Shown piece after piece: positions 7,975-16,245 of a DNA stretch of 64,000 nt. The DNA is from Mycolicibacterium moriokaense. Lineage in GTDB: Bacteria > Actinomycetota > Actinomycetes > Mycobacteriales > Mycobacteriaceae. The translations under genes and the position numbers were made by a program. The notes under the pieces were generated by a model. It was not told where the DNA came from and searched no databases. It worked only from the letters and a program-made list of their open reading frames with translations. How positions within the stretch are numbered: the first letter of the stretch is position 1; every line of letters starts with the position of its first letter. The stretch spans positions 310,001-374,000 of the forward strand of contig NZ_QJJU01000003.1 of the NCBI RefSeq assembly GCF_003201655.1, given 5' to 3'.

Positions 7975-9267
7975 GTGGACGCCGTACTCGGTTTATCGGT
8001 AACGCCGTCTGCCGTCGGTCTTGTACTTGTCGAGGGGCAGGGCGCCGACGGCGCCACCATGGACCGCGACGCATTCGAGGTCCGCTGCCGGGGCCGGGCG
8101 ACAGCGCTTCAGACTTCCGAGCAGGCCGCCGCGGCGGTGCTCCGCAGTGAAGCGATCGCCGCGACTCACGGCCACCGCCTGCATTCCATCGGTGTGACCT
8201 GGAGCGACGACGCCAACGCCGAGGCCTCGTTGCTGTTGAAGTCCCTCTCCGATTCCGGCTTTGACAACGTCGTGCCCGTTCGGCTGCCTGACGCCACCGA
8301 GGCGTTGGCGCGGGGGATCGCCGAGGTGATCGGGTACGGCACCACCGCGGTGTGTGTACTGGAACCCGACACGGTGATCGCGATGATCGTGCATCGCCGC
8401 GACGGAGCGGTGCAGACGTCTGTCAACCACCGGATCCTCACCGAAGAGGATCTGATTCGGTGGCTGAGCACGGTGTTCACCCGCGCCGATTGGCAACCCG
8501 AGGCCCTGGTCGTCGTCGGTTCGGGCGGGGACGACGAGCTCATGCCGATCCTCGAAGACGCACTGTCGGTGCCGGTGTTCGCCCCCGCAGAGGCAGGGCT
8601 CGCACTGGCGCGCGGTGCGGCGCTGGCTTCCACGCAGAGCGTCGACTTCGCGTTCATCCCCGACGCCCGCGTTTTTGACCAACCCCGAGCGTCAGGGCGC
8701 CGCCGCAGGCAGCTTGGACAGGCAGGCCCGCTGGCCCTGCTCGTCGCCGGGGTGCTGACGTTCACGGTGTCGGCGTCCGTGGCGGTCAGCCTGCAGCTGA
8801 CACCCAAGAAGGACGCCGCCACGTCCGAACCGCGACCAGCCGCCAAAACCTCTCCCGAGACGCCCGCAGCGGCCACTCACGTTGTGCCGCCGGTCGCGAT
8901 CCCGTCGACACCGATCGTGCAGGTGCTGCCGCCGTCTCCGGCCGAAGCCCCGCCGGTCGAGGTTGCCCCGCAGCCGGTTTACAGCGAGACGCCCGCAGGC
9001 ATCCCCGAGGCGCCTGGGGCCGCCACCGATGCCCCGCCGGTCGACGGCGTCCCACCGGAGGCGCCCGCAGCACCTCCGCCGCCGGACGCGCCGCCGCTGC
9101 CCCCTGAGCAGCCGGCCCCGCCGGTCGCGGCCGCGCCGGTCGAACGTCCCGGAATCGTGAGCCGGATCAGAGACCGGCTGCACGGCGTCAGCAACGACGA
9201 AGTGCAACCTGCTCCTGAGCCCGCGCCGCAGGCACCTGACGCCCCATCAGTACTGCCGCCTGCCTGA
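7975..9267 (+). CDS. DUF7159-type envelope protein with proline-rich C-terminal tail
   Basis: The 430-residue protein starts with GTG at 7975. Residues 1 to about 225 form a globular domain opening MDAVLGLSVTPSAVGLVLVE, a mycobacterial N-terminal domain that looks like a degenerate actin/Hsp70-type nucleotide fold (GLSVTPSAVG phosphate-1-like, later PVFAPAEAGLALARGAALA). A basic RRRRQLGQ precedes a single transmembrane helix (about 245-270: PLALLVAGVLTFTVSASVAV), and the rest is Pro/Ala-rich and would lie outside the membrane. The layout suggests a cytoplasmic sensor-like head and a wall-spanning tail. The function is unknown. Confidence 0.78.
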   Translation: MDAVLGLSVTPSAVGLVLVEGQGADGATMDRDAFEVRCRGRATALQTSEQAAAAVLRSEAIAATHGHRLHSIGVTWSDDANAEASLLLKSLSDSGFDNVVPVRLPDATEALARGIAEVIGYGTTAVCVLEPDTVIAMIVHRRDGAVQTSVNHRILTEEDLIRWLSTVFTRADWQPEALVVVGSGGDDELMPILEDALSVPVFAPAEAGLALARGAALASTQSVDFAFIPDARVFDQPRASGRRRRQLGQAGPLALLVAGVLTFTVSASVAVSLQLTPKKDAATSEPRPAAKTSPETPAAATHVVPPVAIPSTPIVQVLPPSPAEAPPVEVAPQPVYSETPAGIPEAPGAATDAPPVDGVPPEAPAAPPPPDAPPLPPEQPAPPVAAAPVERPGIVSRIRDRLHGVSNDEVQPAPEPAPQAPDAPSVLPPA

Positions 9268-9299
9268 CCCGCCGGGCCGACACGCATACGCTCGCTGGG

Positions 9300-9884
9300 G
9301 TGCGGATGCTTCGGGTGACGCTTCGGATCGCGATCGTGCTGGCCGTGGTGTTCGCACTCGTCGCGGTGGCGACATCGACAAGGTCTGGCTTGCTGTGGCG
9401 GCTGAGCACGTTCACGTATCAGGCCAACGTGCTGGCCGCGGCGTACTACCTGTGGGCCCTTGCCTGGCCGCGTGCGGATGCCCGGATCGGTGTCCGTGGC
9501 GCGGTGGTCCTCTATGTACTGATCGCGGCGGTGATCTGGAATCTGTTCCTCACCGGGCACAGCATGGGGTACACGCCGGCCAATGTGCTGCTGCACGTCG
9601 TCGTGCCGGTGCTTGCCCTTTCCGATTGGCTGCTCGTCGGGCGGGATCAGACACAGGTCCGATGGTGGCAGCCGCTGGCCTGGCTGGCGTATCCGGCCGC
9701 GTACCTCGCGCTGGCGCTGGCTGTGCTCAACCACATTGGCAGGCGTGCCCCGTACTACTTCCTCGATCCACACACCGTGGGGACCGCCTCTGTCGTCACG
9801 AACATTTGCGTGCTCGCGGGCGGCACACTCGCGCTGGGCTACGCATTGCTGGGGATCAACCGCGCCGTGGCGGTCGTCAGCTAG
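9300..9884 (+). CDS. Pr6Pr-family integral membrane protein
   Basis: The 194-residue protein has six hydrophobic helices. The segment LLWRLSTFTYQANVLAAAYYLWAL and the later ANVLLHVVVPVLALSDWLL with a buried His are characteristic of the Pr6Pr (FAR-17a/AIG1-like) membrane family. Eukaryotic relatives are serine or threonine hydrolases of fatty-acid esters of hydroxy fatty acids, acting within the membrane, but activity of bacterial members is not established to my knowledge. It lies 32 bases after the DUF7159 gene and upstream of ldtA, all on the same strand. Start may be GTG 9300 or ATG 9306. Confidence 0.8.
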   Translation: MRMLRVTLRIAIVLAVVFALVAVATSTRSGLLWRLSTFTYQANVLAAAYYLWALAWPRADARIGVRGAVVLYVLIAAVIWNLFLTGHSMGYTPANVLLHVVVPVLALSDWLLVGRDQTQVRWWQPLAWLAYPAAYLALALAVLNHIGRRAPYYFLDPHTVGTASVVTNICVLAGGTLALGYALLGINRAVAVVS

Positions 9885-9979
9885 AGCGACATGCGCACGT
9901 ACGCGCTGACTTGGGGTTACCCGGGTATTGGGTGCTGAGCAATTACGATGAAAATGTGCTGACCGCCCATCTCGGAAGA

Positions 9980-10735
9980 ATGCAGACCGTGCGTAGGACC
10001 CTTCGTAATGTGCTTGTCGTCGTGGGCATTGCAGCGATCGCGACCGCGGGATCCGTCACCACCAGCTCGGCCGGTGTCGCTACAGCGACCGACGTCGCGA
10101 GCATCCAACCGGCTTCCGGACAGAAGGTGGGTGTGGGGATGCCGGTGACGGTGACGTTCACACAGTCGATCACCAACCGCGCGGCCGCTGAGCGGACGAT
10201 CGCGATCACCTCGCCCGCGACGCCCGCCGGCTCGTTTACCTGGCTCAATGACCGTGTCCTGCAATGGAATCCGAACGGATTCTGGCCTGCACACTCGAAC
10301 ATCATGGTGACCGCGGGCGGCGCGAAGACCACCTTCGAAACGGGCGCGTCGGTGGTAGGGGTTGCCGATATCGATGCACACACATTCACCGTCAGCATCG
10401 ACGATCAGGTGGTTCGCACCATGCCCGCGTCGATGGGCAAGCCGAGGCATCCAACACCGATCGGGTCGTTCACAGCCCTCGAAAAGCAGGCAAGCGTCGT
10501 GATGGATTCACGGACCATCGGCATTCCGCTCAGCGACCCCGAGGGCTACAAGCTCACCGTCGCCGATGCCGTGCGTGTCACATGGGGCGGTGTCTACGTC
10601 CATTCCGCCCCGTGGTCGGTTCAGTCGCAGGGCAATGCGAACGTCAGCCATGGGTGCATCAATCTCAGCCCCGACAATGCCGCGTGGTACTACGACACCG
10701 TGAGCATCGGCGACCCGATCATCGTTCAGCAGTAG
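9980..10735 (+). CDS. ldtA: L,D-transpeptidase, LdtMt1-like
   Basis: From the ATG at 9980 the protein is 251 residues with an N-terminal signal segment (RNVLVVVGIAAIATAGSV), an Ig-like domain (about 40-120) and a YkuD catalytic domain. The active-site motif is HSAPWSVQSQG followed by SHGCINLSP, and its Cys is residue 226. Length and Cys number both match M. tuberculosis LdtMt1 as I recall it, which also supports this start over GTG 9956. The enzyme forms 3-3 crosslinks in peptidoglycan in the periplasm and is inhibited by carbapenems. Its 3' end overlaps the convergent hydroxylase gene by 17 bases. Confidence 0.93.
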   Translation: MQTVRRTLRNVLVVVGIAAIATAGSVTTSSAGVATATDVASIQPASGQKVGVGMPVTVTFTQSITNRAAAERTIAITSPATPAGSFTWLNDRVLQWNPNGFWPAHSNIMVTAGGAKTTFETGASVVGVADIDAHTFTVSIDDQVVRTMPASMGKPRHPTPIGSFTALEKQASVVMDSRTIGIPLSDPEGYKLTVADAVRVTWGGVYVHSAPWSVQSQGNANVSHGCINLSPDNAAWYYDTVSIGDPIIVQQ

Positions 10736-11393
10736 CCGCGTGCAGGTTCTTCGCCGTCGGTGAGTTGGGGACGGTCGCCTGATCGGGATAGGTGCCGAGC
10801 ACACGGTCGGCGGTACCCGAGCTCGTCACCGTGAACCAGTAGTGCTCGTTCTTGAAGTGATGTTGCCGATGGTTACGCCAAATAGCCCGGTACACACGGG
10901 TTTTCGGTTTGTAGTCAGTGTGGATGAGGTAGTGGGTCCATTCGTAGCCCAGCCCCAGCATTGAGGCGAACACCAGATAGGCCAGGCCCATCGGAAGACG
11001 CGGGAATGCAAACACAGCAATGGCAACGGTCAGCGGAATCACCCACAGCAGCGATTTGGTCGGTATGAAGATCAGTGGAATGCTGCGCGGCTCCACGTGA
11101 TGTGCTCGGTGTTCCCTGGCAAGCAGCGAGTCGATGGTCAACCGGCCCAGCCTCTTTGGACGCCAGTGCAGGATGAAAACGTGGACAATCCACTCGAAGA
11201 ACGGGAAGAGGGCGAGCATCGCCAGCGGCACCAAAACATCGGTGATCTGCCAGTCGCCGACGATGACGCGACCGATCAGCCCGGCCACGAGCATCGCGCC
11301 AAGCATCCAGGGGGACGGGTGATTCCAGAATTCACGGCAGGCACCCGACAGGGTGAGCCCCTTTCGGGTGGGGCGTTCGGTCGAGGTGGTCAT
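10719..11393 (-). CDS. Sterol desaturase/fatty acid hydroxylase superfamily protein
   Basis: The 224-residue membrane protein has several hydrophobic helices and His clusters typical of the non-heme di-iron superfamily: HVFILH, HRAHH, HYLIH and HRQHH. These coordinate two irons at the cytoplasmic face for O2-dependent hydroxylation or desaturation of a lipid. The substrate is not visible. Its ATG (11391-11393) overlaps the stop of the GntR regulator in an ATGA junction, so the two genes form one transcription unit and the regulator probably senses a lipid or acyl-CoA related to this enzyme. Confidence 0.88.
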   Translation of the reverse strand: MTTSTERPTRKGLTLSGACREFWNHPSPWMLGAMLVAGLIGRVIVGDWQITDVLVPLAMLALFPFFEWIVHVFILHWRPKRLGRLTIDSLLAREHRAHHVEPRSIPLIFIPTKSLLWVIPLTVAIAVFAFPRLPMGLAYLVFASMLGLGYEWTHYLIHTDYKPKTRVYRAIWRNHRQHHFKNEHYWFTVTSSGTADRVLGTYPDQATVPNSPTAKNLHAATAER

Positions 11394-12112
11394 CGTTGAT
11401 CCTCGAGGTTGTCGATCACGTTCAGCAGCGCAGTCGTCGCGGGTTCCAGTAAGTCCTTCGCGGCGGTGGCGGCCCTCTCCGGATCGCCTGCGATGATCGC
11501 GCCGGCAAGCTCGCGGTAGGCCGAAGGCCTGCCGACCTCGTCGGCCATCACGGTTGCCAGCGCTTCAAGCGCGGGCTCATAGGTGGCGCGCAGCGAGTTG
11601 TACATCAGCCGGAACGCGATCGAGTCGGCGCCGTCGACGATGTGATCCCAGAAGGTCAACGCGTTGCGCTGCCGCTCTACGGGATCGTCCTCGTCGGCCA
11701 GCGCCTGCAGGGCGCCGTCGAGCAGTGTCGCCAATTCCGGCCGCCGCCGACGAGCCGCGAGCTCGGCGATCTTGGGCCCATTGTGAAGCCTGGTTTCGAG
11801 GATGCTGCGCACGACCGAGTAGTCGAGCTCGCCGGAGCGGACGAGCAAGCGGGGGAGCAGGTCGAGTCCCGCATGGCGCCGGAAGTCGCGCACGGTGGTG
11901 GCGTCGCCCTGACGCACCTCGACCAGGCCCGCCTCCGATAGACGCTTGAGCGCTTCGCGCACCGCGGGGCGGGAGACCCCGAGCACCTCGGCGAGTCTGC
12001 GCTCGCTCGGCAGGGACTCGCCGGGCTGCATCTCGCCGCTGAGCACTTCGGCGACGATCTGCTCGAACACGTCCTCGGGCACAGATCGACGGTTCACCGG
12101 TTGCAGGGCCAT
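11390..12112 (-). CDS. GntR-family (FadR-type) transcriptional regulator
   Basis: The 240-residue protein from the ATG at 12112 has an N-terminal winged helix ([40 protein letters not shown], then [15 protein letters not shown]). A helical C-terminal domain with [20 protein letters not shown] follows, of the FadR/FCD ligand-binding type. A start at 12148 would put the start codon beside the operator, so 12112 is chosen. A FadR-like palindrome lies 36-52 bases upstream. It likely represses itself and the downstream hydroxylase and releases DNA on binding a fatty acyl-CoA or related acid; the ligand is inference. Confidence 0.9.
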   Translation of the reverse strand: MALQPVNRRSVPEDVFEQIVAEVLSGEMQPGESLPSERRLAEVLGVSRPAVREALKRLSEAGLVEVRQGDATTVRDFRRHAGLDLLPRLLVRSGELDYSVVRSILETRLHNGPKIAELAARRRRPELATLLDGALQALADEDDPVERQRNALTFWDHIVDGADSIAFRLMYNSLRATYEPALEALATVMADEVGRPSAYRELAGAIIAGDPERAATAAKDLLEPATTALLNVIDNLEDQR

Positions 12113-12147
12113 GCGCCCCAGGGTGCCAGCCAAGTGGCCAGAGGTCA

Positions 12148-12164
12148 AGTGGTCTGACCAGTTA
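12148..12164. promoter_or_regulatory. FadR-like operator upstream of the GntR/hydroxylase operon
   Basis: AAGTGGTCTGACCAGTT contains the perfect dyad TGGTC-T-GACCA (12151-12161). This has the same core, TGGTNNNACCA, as operators of FadR-type GntR regulators, and the flanks nearly match the E. coli FadR site. A direct repeat CAAGTGGYC occurs at 12132-12140 and 12147-12155. It sits between the 3' end of the NTF2-like gene and the GntR start at 12112. Confidence 0.72.
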
Positions 12165-12169
12165 CGGAT

Positions 12170-12541
12170 TTACGCCGAGGAGAGCTGCGCCTTCATGGCC
12201 TCGGCGAGCGCGAGCATGCCCGACATCGGACGGACCATGACGGTCAGCTCGCTGATCGCACCGTCCTCATCGAGCCGAATGAAATCGCACCCCTCCACTT
12301 GCTTATCGCCGACCCGTGCCTCGAACACCAGGGCGTGGTCGCTGGCGCCGGCCGCGCCGATCTCACGGGTGTAGCGGAAGTCTTGGAACACCTCCACGAC
12401 GGCCTGCAGAATTCGTCGCACTGCGTCGTGGCCCGTGTACGGCGTGAAAACGGCCGGGCTGCGAAATGTCACATCGTTACGCATTAAGTCGACTGCGGCG
12501 TCGATATCCCGGGCTTCGATCGCGCTACGGAAAGGGTGCAT
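12170..12541 (-). CDS. NTF2-like (SnoaL-type) fold protein
   Basis: The 123-residue protein opens HPFRSAIEARDIDAAVDLM and has VTFRSPAVFTPYTGHDAVRRIL, the cone-shaped NTF2-like fold used by SnoaL cyclases, ketosteroid isomerase relatives and many small-molecule-binding proteins. No specific catalytic pair can be assigned from the sequence. It is divergent from the PadR regulator with 73 bases between the starts, which contain a small palindrome, so it may be that regulator's target. Confidence 0.82.
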   Translation of the reverse strand: MHPFRSAIEARDIDAAVDLMRNDVTFRSPAVFTPYTGHDAVRRILQAVVEVFQDFRYTREIGAAGASDHALVFEARVGDKQVEGCDFIRLDEDGAISELTVMVRPMSGMLALAEAMKAQLSSA

Positions 12542-12559
12542 GGCTTGACCGCCTTATAG

Positions 12560-12571
12560 TCAACAAGTTGA
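12560..12571. promoter_or_regulatory. Inverted repeat between the NTF2-like gene and padR
   Basis: TCAAC-AA-GTTGA is a perfect 12-base dyad, 18 bases upstream of the NTF2-like start at 12541 and 43 bases before the PadR start at 12615. It is the best visible candidate operator for this divergent pair. The size is small, so chance is not excluded. Confidence 0.4.
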
Positions 12572-12614
12572 ATAGGTGTTAATGATACTAAGCCGCGAGT
12601 GGAAGGGCGTCTAG

Positions 12615-13172
12615 ATGCCGTTGCGTCACGCAGTGCTCGCCGCCCTGCTGGAAGGCGAGGCGTCGGGATATCAGCTCGCAAAGCGCTTCGACGTGTCGGT
12701 CGCCAACTTCTGGTCGGCCACACCGCAGCAGCTGTATCGCGAACTCGATCGGCTCGAGGCCGAAGGGCTCGTCGATGCGCAGGTGGTGCGCCAGACGCGG
12801 CGGCCCGACAAGCGGGTTTTCACCCTCACCGACGCGGGCCGCGCCGACCTGCAGCGGTTCACGGGCGCGCCTGCCAAGCCGGCGGCGGTGCGCGACGAGC
12901 TATTGGTCAAGCTGCAAGCCGTCGATGTCGGCGATGAGGACGCCGTCGCCAAGGAACTCATGGCGCGACTGGACCGGGCGCGCGCGAAGCTGGCCACCTA
13001 CGAGCGGCTTCTCACCGACATGCTGGACGGCCGTGACGAAGAGGCGTTCGAAGGCGCTTCCGAACGGATCGGGCCCTATCTGACATTGATGGGCGGGCGG
13101 ATGTACGAGCAGACGAACATCCGGTGGTGCACAGCAGCACTCGAAGTGCTCAGCAGGAGGCTTCGATCCTGA
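12615..13172 (+). CDS. PadR-family transcriptional regulator
   Basis: The 185-residue protein begins PLRHAVLAALLEGEASGYQLAKRF, the classic PadR winged-helix start, then TPQQLYRELDRLEAEGLVDA and KRVFTLTDAGRADLQRF (wing). The C-terminal half (about 95-180) is the helical PadR-C dimerisation domain with ARLDRARAKLATYERLL. PadR proteins repress genes for toxic aromatic acids, drugs or membrane stress. The divergent NTF2-like gene is the probable partner. The last 23 bases overlap the convergent lipoprotein gene. Confidence 0.92.
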   Translation: MPLRHAVLAALLEGEASGYQLAKRFDVSVANFWSATPQQLYRELDRLEAEGLVDAQVVRQTRRPDKRVFTLTDAGRADLQRFTGAPAKPAAVRDELLVKLQAVDVGDEDAVAKELMARLDRARAKLATYERLLTDMLDGRDEEAFEGASERIGPYLTLMGGRMYEQTNIRWCTAALEVLSRRLRS

Positions 13173-13569
13173 ACGTCGTGGTGACGGCCTTGCTTGGATT
13201 GTCGGTGAAGTTTCCGTCGGCAGACCCGGTGATCGTGTACTTGCCACCGACGCCGCTCACCTCGGCCTTGCCGATCTTGTCGCCCCAGTAACTGCCGGTG
13301 AAGCCGCCGAAATCGCGGAAGTCGACCGACTTGGCGGCGAGCGCGTCCCCGGTGTCGATGACCGCGGTGAATCCCTTCGTCTTGTCGGGAGTCTCGATGG
13401 TCCACGCCCAGCCCGTTTGAGAGCAGTGCACGGCGTGCGGATTGCCGGTGTCCTTGCCGTCGATGGTCACCTTCGCCGTTGTGCCGCCCAGCGCAGGCGG
13501 CTGTGACGCGCAGCCGGCCAGTCCGCCGGCGAGCACCGCCGCGGCCACCGCAATGTATCGGATCTCCAT
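13150..13569 (-). CDS. LpqH-like (19-kDa antigen family) lipoprotein
   Basis: The 139-residue protein has a signal peptide ending in the lipobox LAGC, with Cys 20 to be lipidated, so it should be anchored in the cell envelope. The mature part contains VTIDGKDTGNPHAVHCSQ and FTGSYWGDKIGKAEVSG, typical of the mycobacterial 19-kDa lipoprotein family (LpqH, LppE relatives), including two conserved cysteines. Members are abundant surface antigens recognised by TLR2; the physiological role is unclear. Its 3' end overlaps padR. Confidence 0.9.
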   Translation of the reverse strand: MEIRYIAVAAAVLAGGLAGCASQPPALGGTTAKVTIDGKDTGNPHAVHCSQTGWAWTIETPDKTKGFTAVIDTGDALAAKSVDFRDFGGFTGSYWGDKIGKAEVSGVGGKYTITGSADGNFTDNPSKAVTTTFRIEASC

Positions 13570-13611
13570 GCCGCCCGACTCTATTTGTCTTTGCGCGCGT
13601 TCATGGGCGTT

Positions 13612-14394
13612 TTACCCGCGCAATGCCGCGGCGGTCGTTTCGTTGGCAGGCAGGAAGGCCTCGATGCTCAGCTCCGCGGCCGTCAGGTCCAACGCGGTGC
13701 CGAACGTCGTGACGGTGCTCAGGAACGTCAGTAGCTTCCCGTCGGACGTGTACAGCTCCAGCGGCACCGCGACGCCGCCGAGATCGCGAGTCTCGTCGAA
13801 ACCCCCGGGGTACGACTCGATCTCGGCAAGCAGCGTGGACAGCTCGGCCGAGCCGCTTACCACCGCCTCACGCCTCAGCCGCTCGATGAGGTGGTGGCGC
13901 CACTGCCCGAGATTGCGGATTCGGGGCGCCAGCCCTTCGGGGTGTACAGCGATGCGCAGCGCATTGGGTTGCGCGAGCAGGTGCGGTGCGACGCCCTCGA
14001 GCAGCACCCCTGCGCCGGCGTTGGCATGCACGATCTGCCAACCGCGGTCGACGACGACACACGGAAATGGATTGTAGGCGTTCAGAACTTGCTCAACGCC
14101 CTCTCTGACGGCGGCCATATCGGGGTCGGCAAGGGAGCGCTCCCGGTAGACCGGCGCGAGACCGGCCGCCATCAGCAGTTGATTCCGTTCGCGAAGCGGC
14201 ACGTCGAGCACCCCGGCGAGGCGCAGCACCATCGCACGGCTCGGGGCCGATCGGCCCGTCTCGATGAAACTGACGTGACGGGCGGACACGTCGGCCTCGA
14301 TCGCGAGGTCGAGTTGGGACAGCCGGCGACGCTGCCTCCACTCACGCATCAACGAACCGAACGGGGGGCTCTTGGCCTGCACAGCGGTGGTCAC
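13612..14394 (-). CDS. XRE-family regulator with MmyB-type ligand domain
   Basis: The 260-residue protein from GTG 14394 has an N-terminal Cro/C1 helix-turn-helix (LMREWRQRRRLSQLDLAIEA, then VSARHVSFIETGRSAPSR). The C-terminal part is an MmyB-like PAS-related domain: NAYNPFPCVVVDRGWQIVHAN, GVAPHLLAQPNALRIAVHPE and later SYPGGFDETRDL. In actinobacteria this architecture is frequent beside short-chain dehydrogenase genes and is thought to bind a fatty acid. Here no dehydrogenase adjoins it, so the target is unknown. It is divergent from a small membrane protein. Confidence 0.88.
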   Translation of the reverse strand: MTTAVQAKSPPFGSLMREWRQRRRLSQLDLAIEADVSARHVSFIETGRSAPSRAMVLRLAGVLDVPLRERNQLLMAAGLAPVYRERSLADPDMAAVREGVEQVLNAYNPFPCVVVDRGWQIVHANAGAGVLLEGVAPHLLAQPNALRIAVHPEGLAPRIRNLGQWRHHLIERLRREAVVSGSAELSTLLAEIESYPGGFDETRDLGGVAVPLELYTSDGKLLTFLSTVTTFGTALDLTAAELSIEAFLPANETTAAALRG

Positions 14395-14480
14395 GCGCCC
14401 AGTGTTGCGTACAGCGGGGACCGCAGCCACTACCTCTCAGGTAATTGCGCTCCTTACCCGCGCGGCGGCACGCTCGTGGC

Positions 14481-14822
14481 ATGAGCGAGCAAAAGGTGCC
14501 AGAGATTCCTGGGTGGCTGCGCTTCGTGCTGATATGCGACCGCGCCGGATCGGCGTGGTACATCGGGACGGGCTTCTTTTTCGCTCCCGTGCTCGCCGTC
14601 CTGTCGCCGTGGCCGACGGTCACCGCGGTGTGCTGGGGGGTCATCGGCCTGGCCGGGCTGTGGCTCGGGCTGCTCGGCATCGCGATGGCCACCGGCCTTG
14701 CGATCGTGCTGCGGTCGAATACCGAGATACCGGAAGACTATTGGCGCTCGATCATCGACTATCCGACTGGTTCGCGACCGGGCGCTACGACGCGCCCTGA
14801 TAGTCGACCTGCCAGTGTTTGA
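14481..14822 (+). CDS. Small hypothetical membrane protein
   Basis: From the ATG at 14481 the protein is 113 residues. It has two or three hydrophobic segments (IGTGFFFAPVLAVLSPW, VCWGVIGLAGLWLGLLGIAM, GLAIVL) and a soluble C-terminal tail. I recognise no family. It is divergent from the MmyB-type regulator gene, with 86 bases between the starts, so it is a candidate target of that regulator. The final 38 bases overlap the convergent CYP125 gene, so part of its tail is antisense to the P450's C-terminus. Confidence 0.65.
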   Translation: MSEQKVPEIPGWLRFVLICDRAGSAWYIGTGFFFAPVLAVLSPWPTVTAVCWGVIGLAGLWLGLLGIAMATGLAIVLRSNTEIPEDYWRSIIDYPTGSRPGATTRPDSRPASV

Positions 14823-16023
14823 TGCCGTTGAGCCAGCCCGACCGTAGCCGCTCGGGCTGGCTGATCGGCTTCAGGTCTGGCATGTTGTCGGCGATCGCGT
14901 TGAACATCAGGTCGATCGTCATCCTCGCGAGGTTGGCGCCGATGCAGAAGTGGGCGCCGGTACCGCCGAATCCGACATGCGGGTTGGGGTCTCGCAGAAT
15001 GTTGAAGGAGTACGGGTCCTCGAACACGTCCTCGTCGAAGTTGGCTGAGCGGTAGAACATCACCACCCGCTGACCCTTCTTGATCTCTACTCCCGACAGT
15101 TCGGTGTCCTCGAGCGCGGTGCGCTGGAACGAGGTCACCGGGGTGGCCCATCGGACGATCTCGTCGGCGGCGGTCGCGGGCCGCTCCCGCTTGAAAAGCT
15201 CCCACTGGTCCGGGAAGTCGGTGAAGGCCATCATGCCCTGGGTGATCGAATTGCGCGTCGTCTCGTTGCCCGCCACCGCGAGCAGGATGACGAAGAAGCC
15301 GAACTCGTCGTCGGAGAGCTTGTGTCCCTCGACGTCGGCCTGGACCAGTTTGGTGACGAGGTCGTCGCCCGGGTTGGCGGCCCGGTCTGCCGCCATCTGC
15401 ATGCCGTACATGATCAGCTCGACCGACGCGGTGATCGCGTCGTTGTTGGCGAACTCCGGATCCATGTCGCCGACCATCTGGTTGGACCAGTCGAACAACT
15501 TCTTGCGGTCGTCAAGAGGTACGCCCATCAACCCGGCGATCGCCTGCAGCGGCAGTTCGCACGACACCTGCTCGACGAAATCGCCGGAGCCTTCGGCCGC
15601 GGCGGCCTTCGCGATGGCCTGCGCGCGCTGGTTCAGCTCCTCCCGCAGCCGCTCGACTGCACGCGGGGTGAACGCACGCGAGACGATCTTGCGCAGGTGG
15701 GTGTGATGCGGTGCGTCCTGGTTGAGCAGGACGAACTTGCCCCGCTCGATCTGCTCACCGACCGTGCCGTCTTTGTAGCGCGGCAGCGCGGTCTTCTGCA
15801 GGCTGGAGAAGATGTCGCTGCGCACCGACACGTCCTTGACGTCCTTGTGCTTGGTCACCACCCAGTAGCCGCCGTCATCGAATCCGCCGATGCCGTTCGG
15901 CTGCTCGTTCCACCAGATCGGCGCGACCTTGCGCATGTGCGCCAATTCCTCGATCGGCAGCCGTTCTGCGTAGATATCGGGGTCGGTGAAGTCGAAGCCG
16001 GGTGGGAGGTCCGGAGACGGCAT
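14785..16023 (-). CDS. Cytochrome P450, CYP125 family (steroid C26/C27 oxidase)
   Basis: The 412-residue protein from the ATG at 16023 follows CYP125 closely along its length: LPPGFDFTDPDIYAERLP at the start, LLNQDAPHHTHLRKIVSRAF, CELPLQAIAGLMGVPL, I-helix LAVAGNETTRNSITQGMMAF, K-helix EIVR in AADEIVRW, and heme loop GFGGTGAHFCIGANLARM with the Cys ligand. CYP125 enzymes oxidise the terminal methyl of cholesterol or cholestenone to begin side-chain degradation. This copy is not inside a cholesterol cluster, so it may be a paralogue with a different sterol preference. A GAGGAG ribosome site precedes the ATG, and a near-consensus KstR box lies 93 bases upstream. Confidence 0.92.
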   Translation of the reverse strand: MPSPDLPPGFDFTDPDIYAERLPIEELAHMRKVAPIWWNEQPNGIGGFDDGGYWVVTKHKDVKDVSVRSDIFSSLQKTALPRYKDGTVGEQIERGKFVLLNQDAPHHTHLRKIVSRAFTPRAVERLREELNQRAQAIAKAAAAEGSGDFVEQVSCELPLQAIAGLMGVPLDDRKKLFDWSNQMVGDMDPEFANNDAITASVELIMYGMQMAADRAANPGDDLVTKLVQADVEGHKLSDDEFGFFVILLAVAGNETTRNSITQGMMAFTDFPDQWELFKRERPATAADEIVRWATPVTSFQRTALEDTELSGVEIKKGQRVVMFYRSANFDEDVFEDPYSFNILRDPNPHVGFGGTGAHFCIGANLARMTIDLMFNAIADNMPDLKPISQPERLRSGWLNGIKHWQVDYQGAS

Positions 16024-16115
16024 ATATGCACTCCTCAGATGACGTTGTCTAGTGCCCTTATGCATTGCTACACCACAGTTGGGGAGTGGTGAGGCGGGTT
16101 ACATCAAACTCCAAG

Positions 16116-16129
16116 TGAAACGTGTTCCG
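16116..16129. promoter_or_regulatory. Near-consensus KstR box upstream of the CYP125 gene
   Basis: TGAAACGTGTTCCG fits the KstR pattern TNNAACNNGTTNNA at all defined positions except the last (G for A). It shares the core AAACGTGTTC with the perfect box at 23035. It lies in AT-richer DNA between CYP125 and a divergent proline-rich gene. KstR represses cholesterol catabolic genes in mycobacteria and is relieved by 3-oxo-cholestenoyl-CoA intermediates. Confidence 0.55.
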
Positions 16130-16245
16130 CAGCGTCGAAATATTATTAACTGCTTCGTCACATCAACCACAGATGTAACAATTCTGCCAGCCAGACTGAA
16201 GCACCCAGTAGGCCGCACGACGGCGGTAACGGGAAGGGGGCGTCG

